Source: Streptomyces sp. DvalAA-14
Lineage (GTDB): Bacteria > Actinomycetota > Actinomycetes > Streptomycetales > Streptomycetaceae
Reading direction: 5' to 3'
DNA length: 64,000 bases
Assembly (NCBI RefSeq): GCF_900091855.1
Contig: NZ_FMCH01000493.1
Coordinates: 1-64,000, forward strand
The notes under the pieces were generated by a model. The model was not told the DNA's origin. It searched no databases and worked only from the letters and a program-made list of their open reading frames with translations. Positions 7,107-13,858 of this stretch are shown here, piece after piece. Both the position numbers and the translations under genes were made by a program. How positions within the stretch are numbered: the first letter of the stretch is position 1; each line of letters starts with the position of its first letter.

Positions 7107-8300
7107 TCAGGCGCAGGCGGCGCCGTTCCACTGGCAGAACAGGACGGTGGCATCGTCCTCGAGGCGGCCTTGCTGGTGCTCCAGGAGGGCGTGGATGAGA
7201 CGGCGCAGCGTTTCGGCGACCGTCAGGCCGGCTGCGTGGTGGCGTATGACGAAGTCGGTGAACCGGTCGATGCCGAACTGCCGTCCGTCGGCGTCCCGCG
7301 CTTCAGTGATGCCGTCGGTGTAGAGCAGCAGCCTGTCCCCAGGTTCGAGCTGTTCGCGGCATACGGTGATCGGCAGCTTGAAATCGGCGCCCATCGGACC
7401 GGCCGGGGGGCAGCGGACAACGCTGGCCCAGCGCCCGCCACGGATGACGATGGGCAGCAGGTGGCCCCGGTTGACCCAGGTCAGGACTCCGGTGTTCAGG
7501 TCGAGATCGGCAAGTATGCCGGTGGCGTAGCTTCCGTGATCGAACTGCTGGAGCAGCAGGTCCTCGATGGCCCGGCTCACTTCCGCGATACCCGCGCCCC
7601 GCCGGCGCTCGTTGCGGCAGGCGGCCATCACCAGACTGGCGGTCAGCCCTGAAGTGGTGTTGTGGCCCATGGCATCGAAGACCGCCAGATGCACCGTGTC
7701 GCCGCATATCGCATAGTCGAAGCCGTCGCCGGCGACCTGGTACGCCGGTTCCATGGCGGCACTCACGGTGACCCGCTCGTTGGCGAACGTCGGCGGCGGC
7801 ATCAGCGTCCACTGCAACTCCGCGGAGACGGCCATGTGCCGGGTGCGGATCAGCCGTGCGTAGGAGTCGCTCTGCGCGCGCTTGGCAATCAACAGCAGCC
7901 CGGTCACCAAGGCGAGAGACTCCGCGGCGGGTAGATCTGCTTCTGTGTCCTTTTCCGAGCGCAGGCGCAGAACACCCAGACGCTGCGTGCCGTCCACGAT
8001 CGGGAGCCAGTGGTCGCGTCCGTTCGAACTGCTCAGAATCTGCTCGGTCTGATAGGCGCGGCCGGCCAGCGTGGAGTCGATGCGCAATTCGGCGCCGCCT
8101 GCTCCGGCGTTCTGGCCGTGCCCGGTGACCTCGCGCAGCACATCCTGCTGGAGGTCCGCCACGTACAACCGAGCCCGACCGACACCGAGGCGTCCCGCGG
8201 CGGCGTCCAGCAGCGCCGGCAGTTGCTCGAAGGCCGCTCGGCAACTGTCCTTCAGCAGGCGGGCCAGCGCGCCGGACCCGTCGGTATGCGGTGCTGCCAT
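7107..8300 (-). CDS. GAF-SpoIIE PP2C-type phosphatase, 397 aa
   Basis: Residues about 25-150 form a GAF-like sensor (LGVGRARLYVADLQQDVLRE, then GRDHWLPIVDGTQRLGVLRL). Residues about 175-390 are a SpoIIE/PP2C Ser phosphatase domain, with the metal-binding pair GDGFDYAICGD and VFDAMGHNTTSGLTASL, then NRGHLLPIVI, LLLYTDGITEARD and a C-terminal LEDDATVLFCQW. This family dephosphorylates anti-anti-sigma factors in partner-switching pathways. It has no transmembrane segment. It is alone on its strand; the substrate is unknown, and three more such proteins lie at 19-29 kb. Confidence 0.9.
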   Translation of the reverse strand: MAAPHTDGSGALARLLKDSCRAAFEQLPALLDAAAGRLGVGRARLYVADLQQDVLREVTGHGQNAGAGGAELRIDSTLAGRAYQTEQILSSSNGRDHWLPIVDGTQRLGVLRLRSEKDTEADLPAAESLALVTGLLLIAKRAQSDSYARLIRTRHMAVSAELQWTLMPPPTFANERVTVSAAMEPAYQVAGDGFDYAICGDTVHLAVFDAMGHNTTSGLTASLVMAACRNERRRGAGIAEVSRAIEDLLLQQFDHGSYATGILADLDLNTGVLTWVNRGHLLPIVIRGGRWASVVRCPPAGPMGADFKLPITVCREQLEPGDRLLLYTDGITEARDADGRQFGIDRFTDFVIRHHAAGLTVAETLRRLIHALLEHQQGRLEDDATVLFCQWNGAACA

Positions 8301-8543
8301 GGCGTGAACCCCGAGGATGAGGGGGATGGAGCCGGTCCGCCTCTCCGCGGCCCCCGGCTACCAGCAGCGCGACGGACGACTGCGAGAAGCCCCGGCGACT
8401 CGGTCGCCGTCACCCTACCGCCGCCGCGGCACGCTCGGCCCGGGACCGTTGGGGCACACCGCCCGCAATACCCTCAGGTTCAACACGAATGCCCGGCCGT
8501 GTCCGGTCGAGGCGAACCGGTCAGCGAGTGGCATCATATAGAT

Positions 8544-8720
8544 GTGGACACGCCCAAACTGGCCCTCGCCGCCAAGCGGTACGACGACGCAGAAGACGCC
8601 CGCGAGGCGGCGGCGGACGACCTCAGGGCCGAGAGCGCGGCCGCCCTGGCGCAGGGGGCCGACGAGGAAGAGCTCGCCGAAACCATCGGCAGACCGCTGG
8701 AGGACCTGCACAAGCTCTGA
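8544..8720 (+). CDS. Small acidic helical protein, 58 aa
   Basis: From a GTG the frame reads VDTPKLALAAKRYDDAEDAR, continues with alanine- and acid-rich helix, and ends ADEEELAETIGRPLEDLHKL. It looks like a short coiled helix with a partial helix-turn-helix-like end, typical of small actinobacterial orphans or antitoxins. In-frame upstream GTG codons (for example at 8499) are alternatives. A TATAGAT immediately before the start could be a -10 box, which would place the transcription start inside the gene, so the true start remains open. Confidence 0.5.
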   Translation: MDTPKLALAAKRYDDAEDAREAAADDLRAESAAALAQGADEEELAETIGRPLEDLHKL

Positions 8721-8873
8721 CGGCGACGCCCCGGGGCCGCTGGGCGCGCCGTGACCGCGATGATCGGGCGATCGTGGCCGCGGAACGGCGGGACATTGCC
8801 GGGCGCAAGGTCACTGCCGGTAGACCACGTCCGGGACCGTCCATCCCCCGCCCGGTGCTCGCTCGACCGCAGG

Positions 8874-9020
8874 TCAGAAAGCCTCCAGTTCCTTCTGTAC
8901 AGCCCCCGCGATCTGCGGGTACTCCTGTTCCCTCGGGAACGGTGAGGGAACCGGGGCCGCCGCGGTCGCTGGTGAGAGGGCGGCTGTCGCGAGAGGGGCC
9001 CGCACGACGTCTTGCACCAC
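8874..9020 (-). pseudogene. C-terminal coding trace, unknown protein
   Basis: The minus strand reads VVQDVVRAPLATAALSPATA, then a proline-rich part and FPREQEYPQIAGAVQKELEA before the stop at 8874-8876. Codon bias and the sensible amphipathic end argue for real coding sequence. Tandem GTG codons at 9015-9020 could start it, but no ribosome-binding site is seen. It is either a very small gene or the tail of a deleted one. The 150 bases between 8720 and 8874 show nothing else. Confidence 0.35.
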
Positions 9021-9095
9021 GTGATCGGGCGTCCACGGCTGGCGGCAACCATCCGTGGTGGGACGGCATCTGGGCCCTCGGATAGGTTGCCGGTC

Positions 9096-9392
9096 ATGTC
9101 TGGCAGACGATTCTCACCGCGTACCGTCCGTACAGCCGTCCGAGGCGTGGGGGTTGACGTCTTGCTGGTGCTGATATGGCGGTTCGTTGGGCACCACAGG
9201 TGGACCACCTCGTTGCTGGCGGGGGCCGCGACGCTCGCGTTGACGGTCGCGGCGACGGCCTACTTCTGGTGGTTGGACCGGCACCCGGACGCGGAGCAGC
9301 GCATGATGGCCGAGCAAAGGGGAGCGGTCGAACGACGTGCCCGCGAGACGGAAGCGGCTGAGGCTTCTCGACGGGCGACCGGTCGGCGCTGA
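9096..9392 (+). CDS. Small membrane protein, 98 aa
   Basis: The protein starts MSGRRFSPRTVRTAVRGVGV. It has two hydrophobic stretches, VDVLLVLIWRFVG at about 21-33 and TTSLLAGAATLALTVAATAYFW at about 39-60, and a charged cytoplasmic tail with EQRMMAEQRGAVERRARETE. This fits a two-pass small membrane protein, N-in and C-in. The family is unknown. No Shine-Dalgarno is obvious. It stands between two minus-strand coding traces inside the decayed island. Confidence 0.55.
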   Translation: MSGRRFSPRTVRTAVRGVGVDVLLVLIWRFVGHHRWTTSLLAGAATLALTVAATAYFWWLDRHPDAEQRMMAEQRGAVERRARETEAAEASRRATGRR

Positions 9393-9440
9393 CCGCCGCT
9401 CCGCACATGGGCGATTGCGGCAGCTGACCGGAGTCCGCGA

Positions 9441-9608
9441 TCACCCGGCGGTTTCGGTGGTGGGCAATTCGGGAACTCCCGCCGTGCTGAGCGCGGCCGG
9501 GTCACAGCCGGTCAGCGTCGCGCGGGCGGTGAGAGCCGCCGCGAGCCCGGCGCCGTAATCGCCCCCGGCGCGGGCGATTTCGATGGAGGCGCTGGGCGCG
9601 GACGACAC
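9441..9608 (-). pseudogene. C-terminal coding trace, unknown protein
   Basis: The minus strand reads ASIEIARAGGDYGAGLAAAL, TARATLTGCDPAALSTAGVP, then ELPTTETAG and a stop at 9441-9443, with strong GC third-position bias. Upstream it reaches only a pair of GTG codons at 9606-9611, inside the ribosome-binding region of the divergent gene at 9624. It is more likely the tail of a truncated gene than a 55-residue gene. The family is not identified. Confidence 0.4.
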
Positions 9609-9623
9609 CACAGGGAGGAACCC

Positions 9624-10013
9624 GTGTCATACCCGCAACTGCTCACCCCCGAGGAGAAGCTCGCCGACGCGAAGAAGCTGTTGAGCCTCCCGCGTATCGT
9701 CGTGATCTGCGGCTCCACCCGCTTCATGACCGAGATGAACGAGGCCGATCTGCGGGAGACCAAAGCCGGAAAGATAGTCGTCAAACCGGGCTGTGACCTG
9801 AAGTCGCCGCACGAACTCTGGTCCGATCCTGTCGAGGCCGAGGCGCTGAAGGTCCGACTCGACGATCTGCACCGGGCGAAGATCCGGCTCGCTGATGAGG
9901 TGCTCGTAGTCGGCGACTACATCGGAGACAGCACCCGAGCCGAAATCGCCTACGCCCGGTCGCTGGGCAAGCCCATGCGGTTCACGCACCCCGAAGTCGC
10001 CCCTGACGCCTGA
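9624..10013 (+). CDS. Nucleoside 2-deoxyribosyltransferase-like protein, 129 aa
   Basis: GTG start with AGGGAGG 6 bases upstream. The fold signature is IVVICGSTRFMTEMNEAD near residue 25, KPGCDLKSPHELWSD, and ADEVLVVGDYIGDSTRAEIA followed by RSLGKPMRF. This is the Rossmann-like pattern of DUF4406 and nucleoside 2-deoxyribosyltransferase-like proteins, where the last Glu region contacts the nucleoside. It has the usual length of the small subfamily. True substrate unknown; a phage or element origin is common for the group. Cytosolic. Confidence 0.7.
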   Translation: MSYPQLLTPEEKLADAKKLLSLPRIVVICGSTRFMTEMNEADLRETKAGKIVVKPGCDLKSPHELWSDPVEAEALKVRLDDLHRAKIRLADEVLVVGDYIGDSTRAEIAYARSLGKPMRFTHPEVAPDA

Positions 10014-10417
10014 CCGCCCGCTGCCACCTCGACAGCCAGGGCCGGCAGCCCGCCACCTGACCGTCTCGCTGTGGCTTCGGCCGCCGCCCACCCCACACCC
10101 TCCGCAGGCATCCCTTGGAATTGATGGAATTGATCATCCAGGATGCAGGCCGCGGTGAAGCCGCCCGCGGCGGCGTGGCGCCGAGACATGCACATCGCGC
10201 CCGTACCCCGTTCGTTGTAAAGCCGGGACGGCCACACGGCCGTGCCGGGAACAGCCGGCCCGGCTGACACGGTTGAATTGACGAGGGACGGGCGCCGCAC
10301 GGGCAGGAAACCCGAAGGCCGCAGGCTCGCCCGTCCCGCCGGTACCCGAGCCCCTGCATCGTGGTACGCCCGCTACGTGCTTCGGACCAAGACGTACTTC
10401 TGCAGGAGGACTGCTTC
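10014..10417. other. 404-bp gap, no gene identified
   Basis: No frame on either strand keeps good codon bias. The gap contains a short direct repeat (GGAATTGAT, then GGAATTGATC) at about 10119 and an AT-richer stretch with TTGAATTGAC at about 10272. The AGGAGG ribosome-binding site of the next gene lies at its right end. Confidence 0.5.
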
Positions 10418-11251
10418 ATGACCGACCGGCCCTTGACACTCATGGCCGTACATGCCCACCCCGACGACGAGGCCACCGGAACCGGAGGAATCCTCGCACG
10501 GTACGCGGCGGAGGGCATGCGCACGGTTCTCGTGACGTGTACCGACGGCGGCTGCGGTGACGGACCGGGGGGTGTCAAGCCCGGCGATCCCGGGCACGAT
10601 CCGACAGCGGTCACCGCGATGCGCCGTCAAGAGCTCCAGGCTAGCTGTGACGTCCTGAAGATCAGCGATCTGGAGATGCTCGGCTACGCCGACTCGGGGA
10701 TGATGGGCTGGGCGACCAACGACGCCCCTGGATCCTTCTGGCGCACTCCGGTTGAGGAAGGCGCCGCCCGACTCGCGGAACTCATGCGGCACTACCGGCC
10801 TGACGTCGTCGTCACCTACGACGAGTACGGCTTCTACGGCCACCCCGACCACATCCAGGCCCACCGCATCACGATGGCGGCGCTGGAGATGACCGCGCCG
10901 ACACCGAAGGTGTACTGGACCACGGCGCCCCGCTCGATGATGCGGCGGTTCGGCGAGGTCATGCGGGAGTTCGGTGCGGACATGCCCGCACCGGATCCTG
11001 CCGAGGCCGCGGCGATGGCCGAGATCGGCCTGCCCGACGACGAGATCACCACGTGGGTGGACGCCACCGCGTTCAGCGGTCAGAAGTTCGACGCGCTGGC
11101 CGCGCACGCCAGTCAGGGCGAGAACATCTTCTTCCTCAAGATGGGCAAGGAGAGGTTCGGCGAGTTGATGGGCGTGGAGACCTTCGTACGGGTCCGGGAC
11201 ACCACCGGCGCGGCCGTACCCGAGAACGACCTCTTCGCCGGACTGCGCTGA
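10418..11251 (+). CDS. PIG-L / LmbE family deacetylase, 277 aa
   Basis: A strong AGGAGG site precedes the ATG. The zinc-binding AHPDDE motif lies at residues 13-18 and the second histidine motif (YGHPDH) at about 140-145. DEYGFYGHPDHIQAHRI and VTCTDGGCGDGPGG are typical of mycothiol-pathway MshB/Mca relatives, which remove acetyl or cysteinyl groups from GlcN-inositol substrates. Length is normal for the group. The last 80 codons are duplicated at 6700-6955. Which substrate it uses cannot be told; MshB-like or Mca-like are both open. Cytosolic. Confidence 0.85.
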   Translation: MTDRPLTLMAVHAHPDDEATGTGGILARYAAEGMRTVLVTCTDGGCGDGPGGVKPGDPGHDPTAVTAMRRQELQASCDVLKISDLEMLGYADSGMMGWATNDAPGSFWRTPVEEGAARLAELMRHYRPDVVVTYDEYGFYGHPDHIQAHRITMAALEMTAPTPKVYWTTAPRSMMRRFGEVMREFGADMPAPDPAEAAAMAEIGLPDDEITTWVDATAFSGQKFDALAAHASQGENIFFLKMGKERFGELMGVETFVRVRDTTGAAVPENDLFAGLR

Positions 11252-11390
11252 GCCGCCCGCCCATCGTGGTTCCCGACTGCACCGACCACCTGCCGGGCGG
11301 TGCGCGCTTCGAAGTCCCCGAACGCCTCGAGCGCGGCGCTGCGCCCCAGCTGAGAACGCTGGCGTAGGGGCCTGAACCCCAGGACGAAGC

Positions 11391-11437
11391 GTTAGGAAGC
11401 GTGGTGGGGGCAACCCCTCACGGGTTCGCATCGCGTA
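11391..11437 (+). other. Degenerate tRNA-Ser 3' fragment, att-like (right copy)
   Basis: GGAAGCGTGGTGGGGGCAAC, CCCTCACGGGTTCGCATCGC and GTA follow the order of anticodon 3' stem, variable arm and T arm of tRNA-Ser, but the acceptor strand is lost. Both this copy and the one at 2061 are preceded by CCTGAACCCC. Same orientation, 9.3 kb apart. Confidence 0.5.
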
Positions 11438-11474
11438 GCGACGCCTGACCTGCACGAGAGCGGCCGGCGCGGGA

Positions 11475-12203
11475 TCAGGCCCGCGGCGTGTCACCGTCCG
11501 CTGCCAGTCGGGTCAGCCATTCGCGCAGCAGTCGCTGCTCGGCGTCGCTCAGGACATCGGCGTCGTCGGGGAGGGCCGCGCGCAGCGCGCGGGCCGCCGG
11601 GGCGGGGCCGGACTCGGTGGCGGAGACCGTTGGTTCGGCGCGGGTGACGGCGGCGACCATGGACTCGCGCAGGACGGTCAGCAGCGCCGGATTGCGGCGT
11701 TCCGCGGGCGTGGAGTGCCAGGTGGTGACCGCGCCTTGGCCGGTGGCCTGGATGATCTGGGCGGCCAGTTCCTCGTCGACCCGAAGCCACCCCCCGGCCG
11801 CCAGCCGGCGCACCCGCCCGTGAAGGATCTCCAGGCCCGCGCGGTGTGCCGCGTCCGGCCCCCGGCCGGTGGCCCGGTTCATCACCGCGAACAGCTCCGG
11901 GCGCGAGACCCCGAACTCCACCACCAGGTCCCAACCGCGGCGCAGCTCCTCCACCGGGTCCTCCGGGACGGGATCGAGCTGTGCGCGCTTGCTCTCCAGG
12001 AACTGTGCGTAGCCGTGCTCGGCGACTGCCTCCAGCAGCCCCTCCTTGTCGCCGAAGAGGCGGTAGATCGCCGGCGGCTGCATCCCGGCCGCGGCGGCGA
12101 CCGCGCGGGTGCTCACCGCGTCCGGCCCGCCGTTCTCCAGCAGCTCGACGGCCGCCAGGACGATGCGGCGGCGAGAGCTGTCGGTGGTGTCGCGGAGAGG
12201 CAT
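11475..12203 (-). CDS. TetR/AcrR family transcriptional regulator, 242 aa
   Basis: The N-terminal 60 residues are a TetR DNA-binding domain: RRRIVLAAVELLENGGPDAV, STRAVAAAAGMQPPAIYRLF and GDKEGLLEAVAEHGY, with the usual YRLFGDKEGL turn. The rest is a helical ligand-binding domain ending in an acidic tail. It is divergent from the NAD(P)-binding reductase at 12295, with an AT-richer spacer holding repeated ATCGTT and GGAA/TTCC motifs, so it probably represses that gene and itself. Length is normal, though the C-terminal 45 residues are longer than average. Ligand unknown. Confidence 0.85.
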   Translation of the reverse strand: MPLRDTTDSSRRRIVLAAVELLENGGPDAVSTRAVAAAAGMQPPAIYRLFGDKEGLLEAVAEHGYAQFLESKRAQLDPVPEDPVEELRRGWDLVVEFGVSRPELFAVMNRATGRGPDAAHRAGLEILHGRVRRLAAGGWLRVDEELAAQIIQATGQGAVTTWHSTPAERRNPALLTVLRESMVAAVTRAEPTVSATESGPAPAARALRAALPDDADVLSDAEQRLLREWLTRLAADGDTPRA

Positions 12204-12294
12204 GGATCCAACGATATCGGAATCGTGCTTCCATCGTTAATATCGATGTTATCGTTTAAATGATTCCACTGGAAGCACCGTTGGGAGAACCCCC
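12204..12294. promoter_or_regulatory. Divergent promoter region with TetR-type repeats
   Basis: This spacer is unusually AT-rich for the window. It holds GGAATCGTGCTTCC and TTCCACTGGAA (both inverted GGAA/TTCC pairs), and ACGATATCG, ATCGTTAATATCGATG and TTATCGTTTAAATGA (repeated ATCGTT). These are plausible TetR-dimer half-sites covering both promoters. Exact operator edges cannot be fixed. Confidence 0.5.
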
Positions 12295-13155
12295 GTGATC
12301 ATCGTGACCGGAGCCACCGGAAAGCTCGGGCGCCGCATCGTCGAGCGCCTCTTGGACCGCGTTCCCGCCCACCGCGTCGGCGTCAGCGTCCGCGACCCCC
12401 GCAAGGCACAGGACCTCACCGACCGCAGCGTCCGCGTGCGGCAGGGCAGCTTCGACGACCCCGCCTCGCTCGTGCACTCCTTCGAGGGCGCCGAGCAACT
12501 GCTCCTCGTCTCCCTCGACCGTACGGGCGAGGAGTGCGTCACCGGCCACCGCACCGCCATCGAGGCCGCCGAAAAGGCCGGCGTCGGCCGCATCCTCTAC
12601 ACCAGCCAGACGGGCGCCGCCCACGACTCCCGCTTCCAGGCATGCCGCGACCACGCCCGGACCGAGGACCTGCTGCGCGCCACCGGCCTGCCCTGGACCG
12701 CACTGCGCAACGGCTTCTACGCGGCCAGCGCCCTGCAGTTCCTGGAGCCCGCCCGCCACACCGGCGACATCGCCCTCCCCGCCGACGGCCCCGTCGCCTG
12801 GACCGGCCACGACGACCTCGCCGAGGCCACCGCGGCGATCCTCGCCGACGAGAGCCGCTTCGACGGCCCGACCCCGCCACTCACCGGTCCCGCGGCGCTC
12901 GACTTCGACGCCGTCGCCGAGATCGCGGCCCAGGTCACGGGACGGTCCTTCACCCGCACCGTCGTCGCCGCCGACGACTTCCGCGAGCAGGCCCTGGCCC
13001 ACGGTGTCCCGGCACCGGTCGCCGACCTGATCCTGAGCATCTTCGCGGCAGCGCGGAATAGCGAGTTCGCCGCCGTGGACCCGACGTTGGCCGACCTGAT
13101 CGGTCGAGAGCCCGCCACTTTCCGCACCCTGCTGGCGCAGGCCTGGGCCGAATAG
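12295..13155 (+). CDS. NmrA-like NAD(P)-binding reductase, 286 aa
   Basis: GTG start with a GGGAG site. MIIVTGATGKLGRRIVERLL carries the GxxGxxG dinucleotide motif at residues 6-12. FEGAEQLLLVSLDRTG, AGVGRILYTSQTGAAHDSRF and the helical end are typical of NmrA-like / QOR2-type short-chain proteins that reduce quinones or sense NADP. The catalytic YxxxK is not conserved, as expected for this subfamily. Divergent from and probably controlled by the TetR protein at 11475. Cytosolic. Confidence 0.85.
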   Translation: MIIVTGATGKLGRRIVERLLDRVPAHRVGVSVRDPRKAQDLTDRSVRVRQGSFDDPASLVHSFEGAEQLLLVSLDRTGEECVTGHRTAIEAAEKAGVGRILYTSQTGAAHDSRFQACRDHARTEDLLRATGLPWTALRNGFYAASALQFLEPARHTGDIALPADGPVAWTGHDDLAEATAAILADESRFDGPTPPLTGPAALDFDAVAEIAAQVTGRSFTRTVVAADDFREQALAHGVPAPVADLILSIFAAARNSEFAAVDPTLADLIGREPATFRTLLAQAWAE

Positions 13156-13547
13156 ACCGGGTGGGGCGCGCAAAGACGGGTAGCGGCCCGGACGAGGGCG
13201 GCGACCGCCCGCGAGCGGCTGTGGGGCGGCCACGCGATCACCGTCGTCACCGTCGGCGCGTCGGCTACGGGCACGGTGACGAGGCCGTAGTACGCCAAGG
13301 ACGACGGCCCGACCGGTGCGTTCTTCGGCGAGGACGGGGTGGTGCCGCGGTGACCTCGGCAGCGGTTGCCACGGCACCCGGCGGCCCCAGGCTTCCGGCT
13401 ACCCGCACGACGACAACCGAGGTTGTCCCGGCGGGTCGGCCGGCGTGCGCGGGGTAGGCGGCTGCCGGGAGCCCATCACCCATGGGCGTTCCCCCGAGGA
13501 CGCAGCCCGCGTTCCGGGGAGGCGCCCGACGACGCGGAGGCAAGCTG
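13156..13547. other. 392-bp gap with weak coding traces
   Basis: The plus strand reads ATARERLWGGHAITVVTVGA up to a TAG near 13288. The same frame then gives YAKDDGPTGAFFGEDGVVPR and a TGA near 13353, as if a gene carried an internal stop. No start, family or full domain can be recognised. The rest of the gap, up to the hemerythrin relic, shows nothing. Confidence 0.3.
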
Positions 13548-13751
13548 ATGGATGACGAGCGCTTCGACGCCAAGATGACCGTGCTCATGGAGAACGTGCG
13601 TCATCACGTCGAGGAGGAGGAGCAGGAGTGGTTCCCCCAGGTGCGCTCCGCCATGGGCCGCAACCAGCTGGTCGAGCTCGGTGAAGAGCTCACGGCCGCC
13701 AAGCCCGGTGCGCCTCGCGATCCCCTGAAAGTCCCCAGCGCCCGCGAATAA
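13548..13751 (+). pseudogene. C-terminal remnant of a hemerythrin-domain protein
   Basis: DDERFDAKMTVLMENVRHHV, EEEEQEWFPQVRSAMGR and a tail of QLVELGEELTAAKPGAPRDP match the last helices of actinobacterial hemerythrin HHE proteins, including the HHVEEEE and EWFP motif that supplies part of the di-iron site. Full proteins are about 180 residues; only 67 remain, so the iron site is incomplete. A short in-frame ATG exists, but a functional product is unlikely. It is next to the stress-type genes that follow. Confidence 0.65.
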
Positions 13752-13858
13752 CGGCCCCGGGCGCCGCGTGGCGGGTCGAGGATCCCGGCTTCACCCCCCA
13801 CCCACGAGGTGCGCATTCCGGGAGGTTTTTCGCCTACGGTTTTCGAAGGAGCAGCAGC

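Noticed and set aside
6700..11258. Reading the PIG-L direct repeats as attL/attR of an integrated element
   Set aside because: For integration into the 3' end of a plus-strand gene the complete gene should hold the left copy; here it holds the right copy, so partial duplication fits better.
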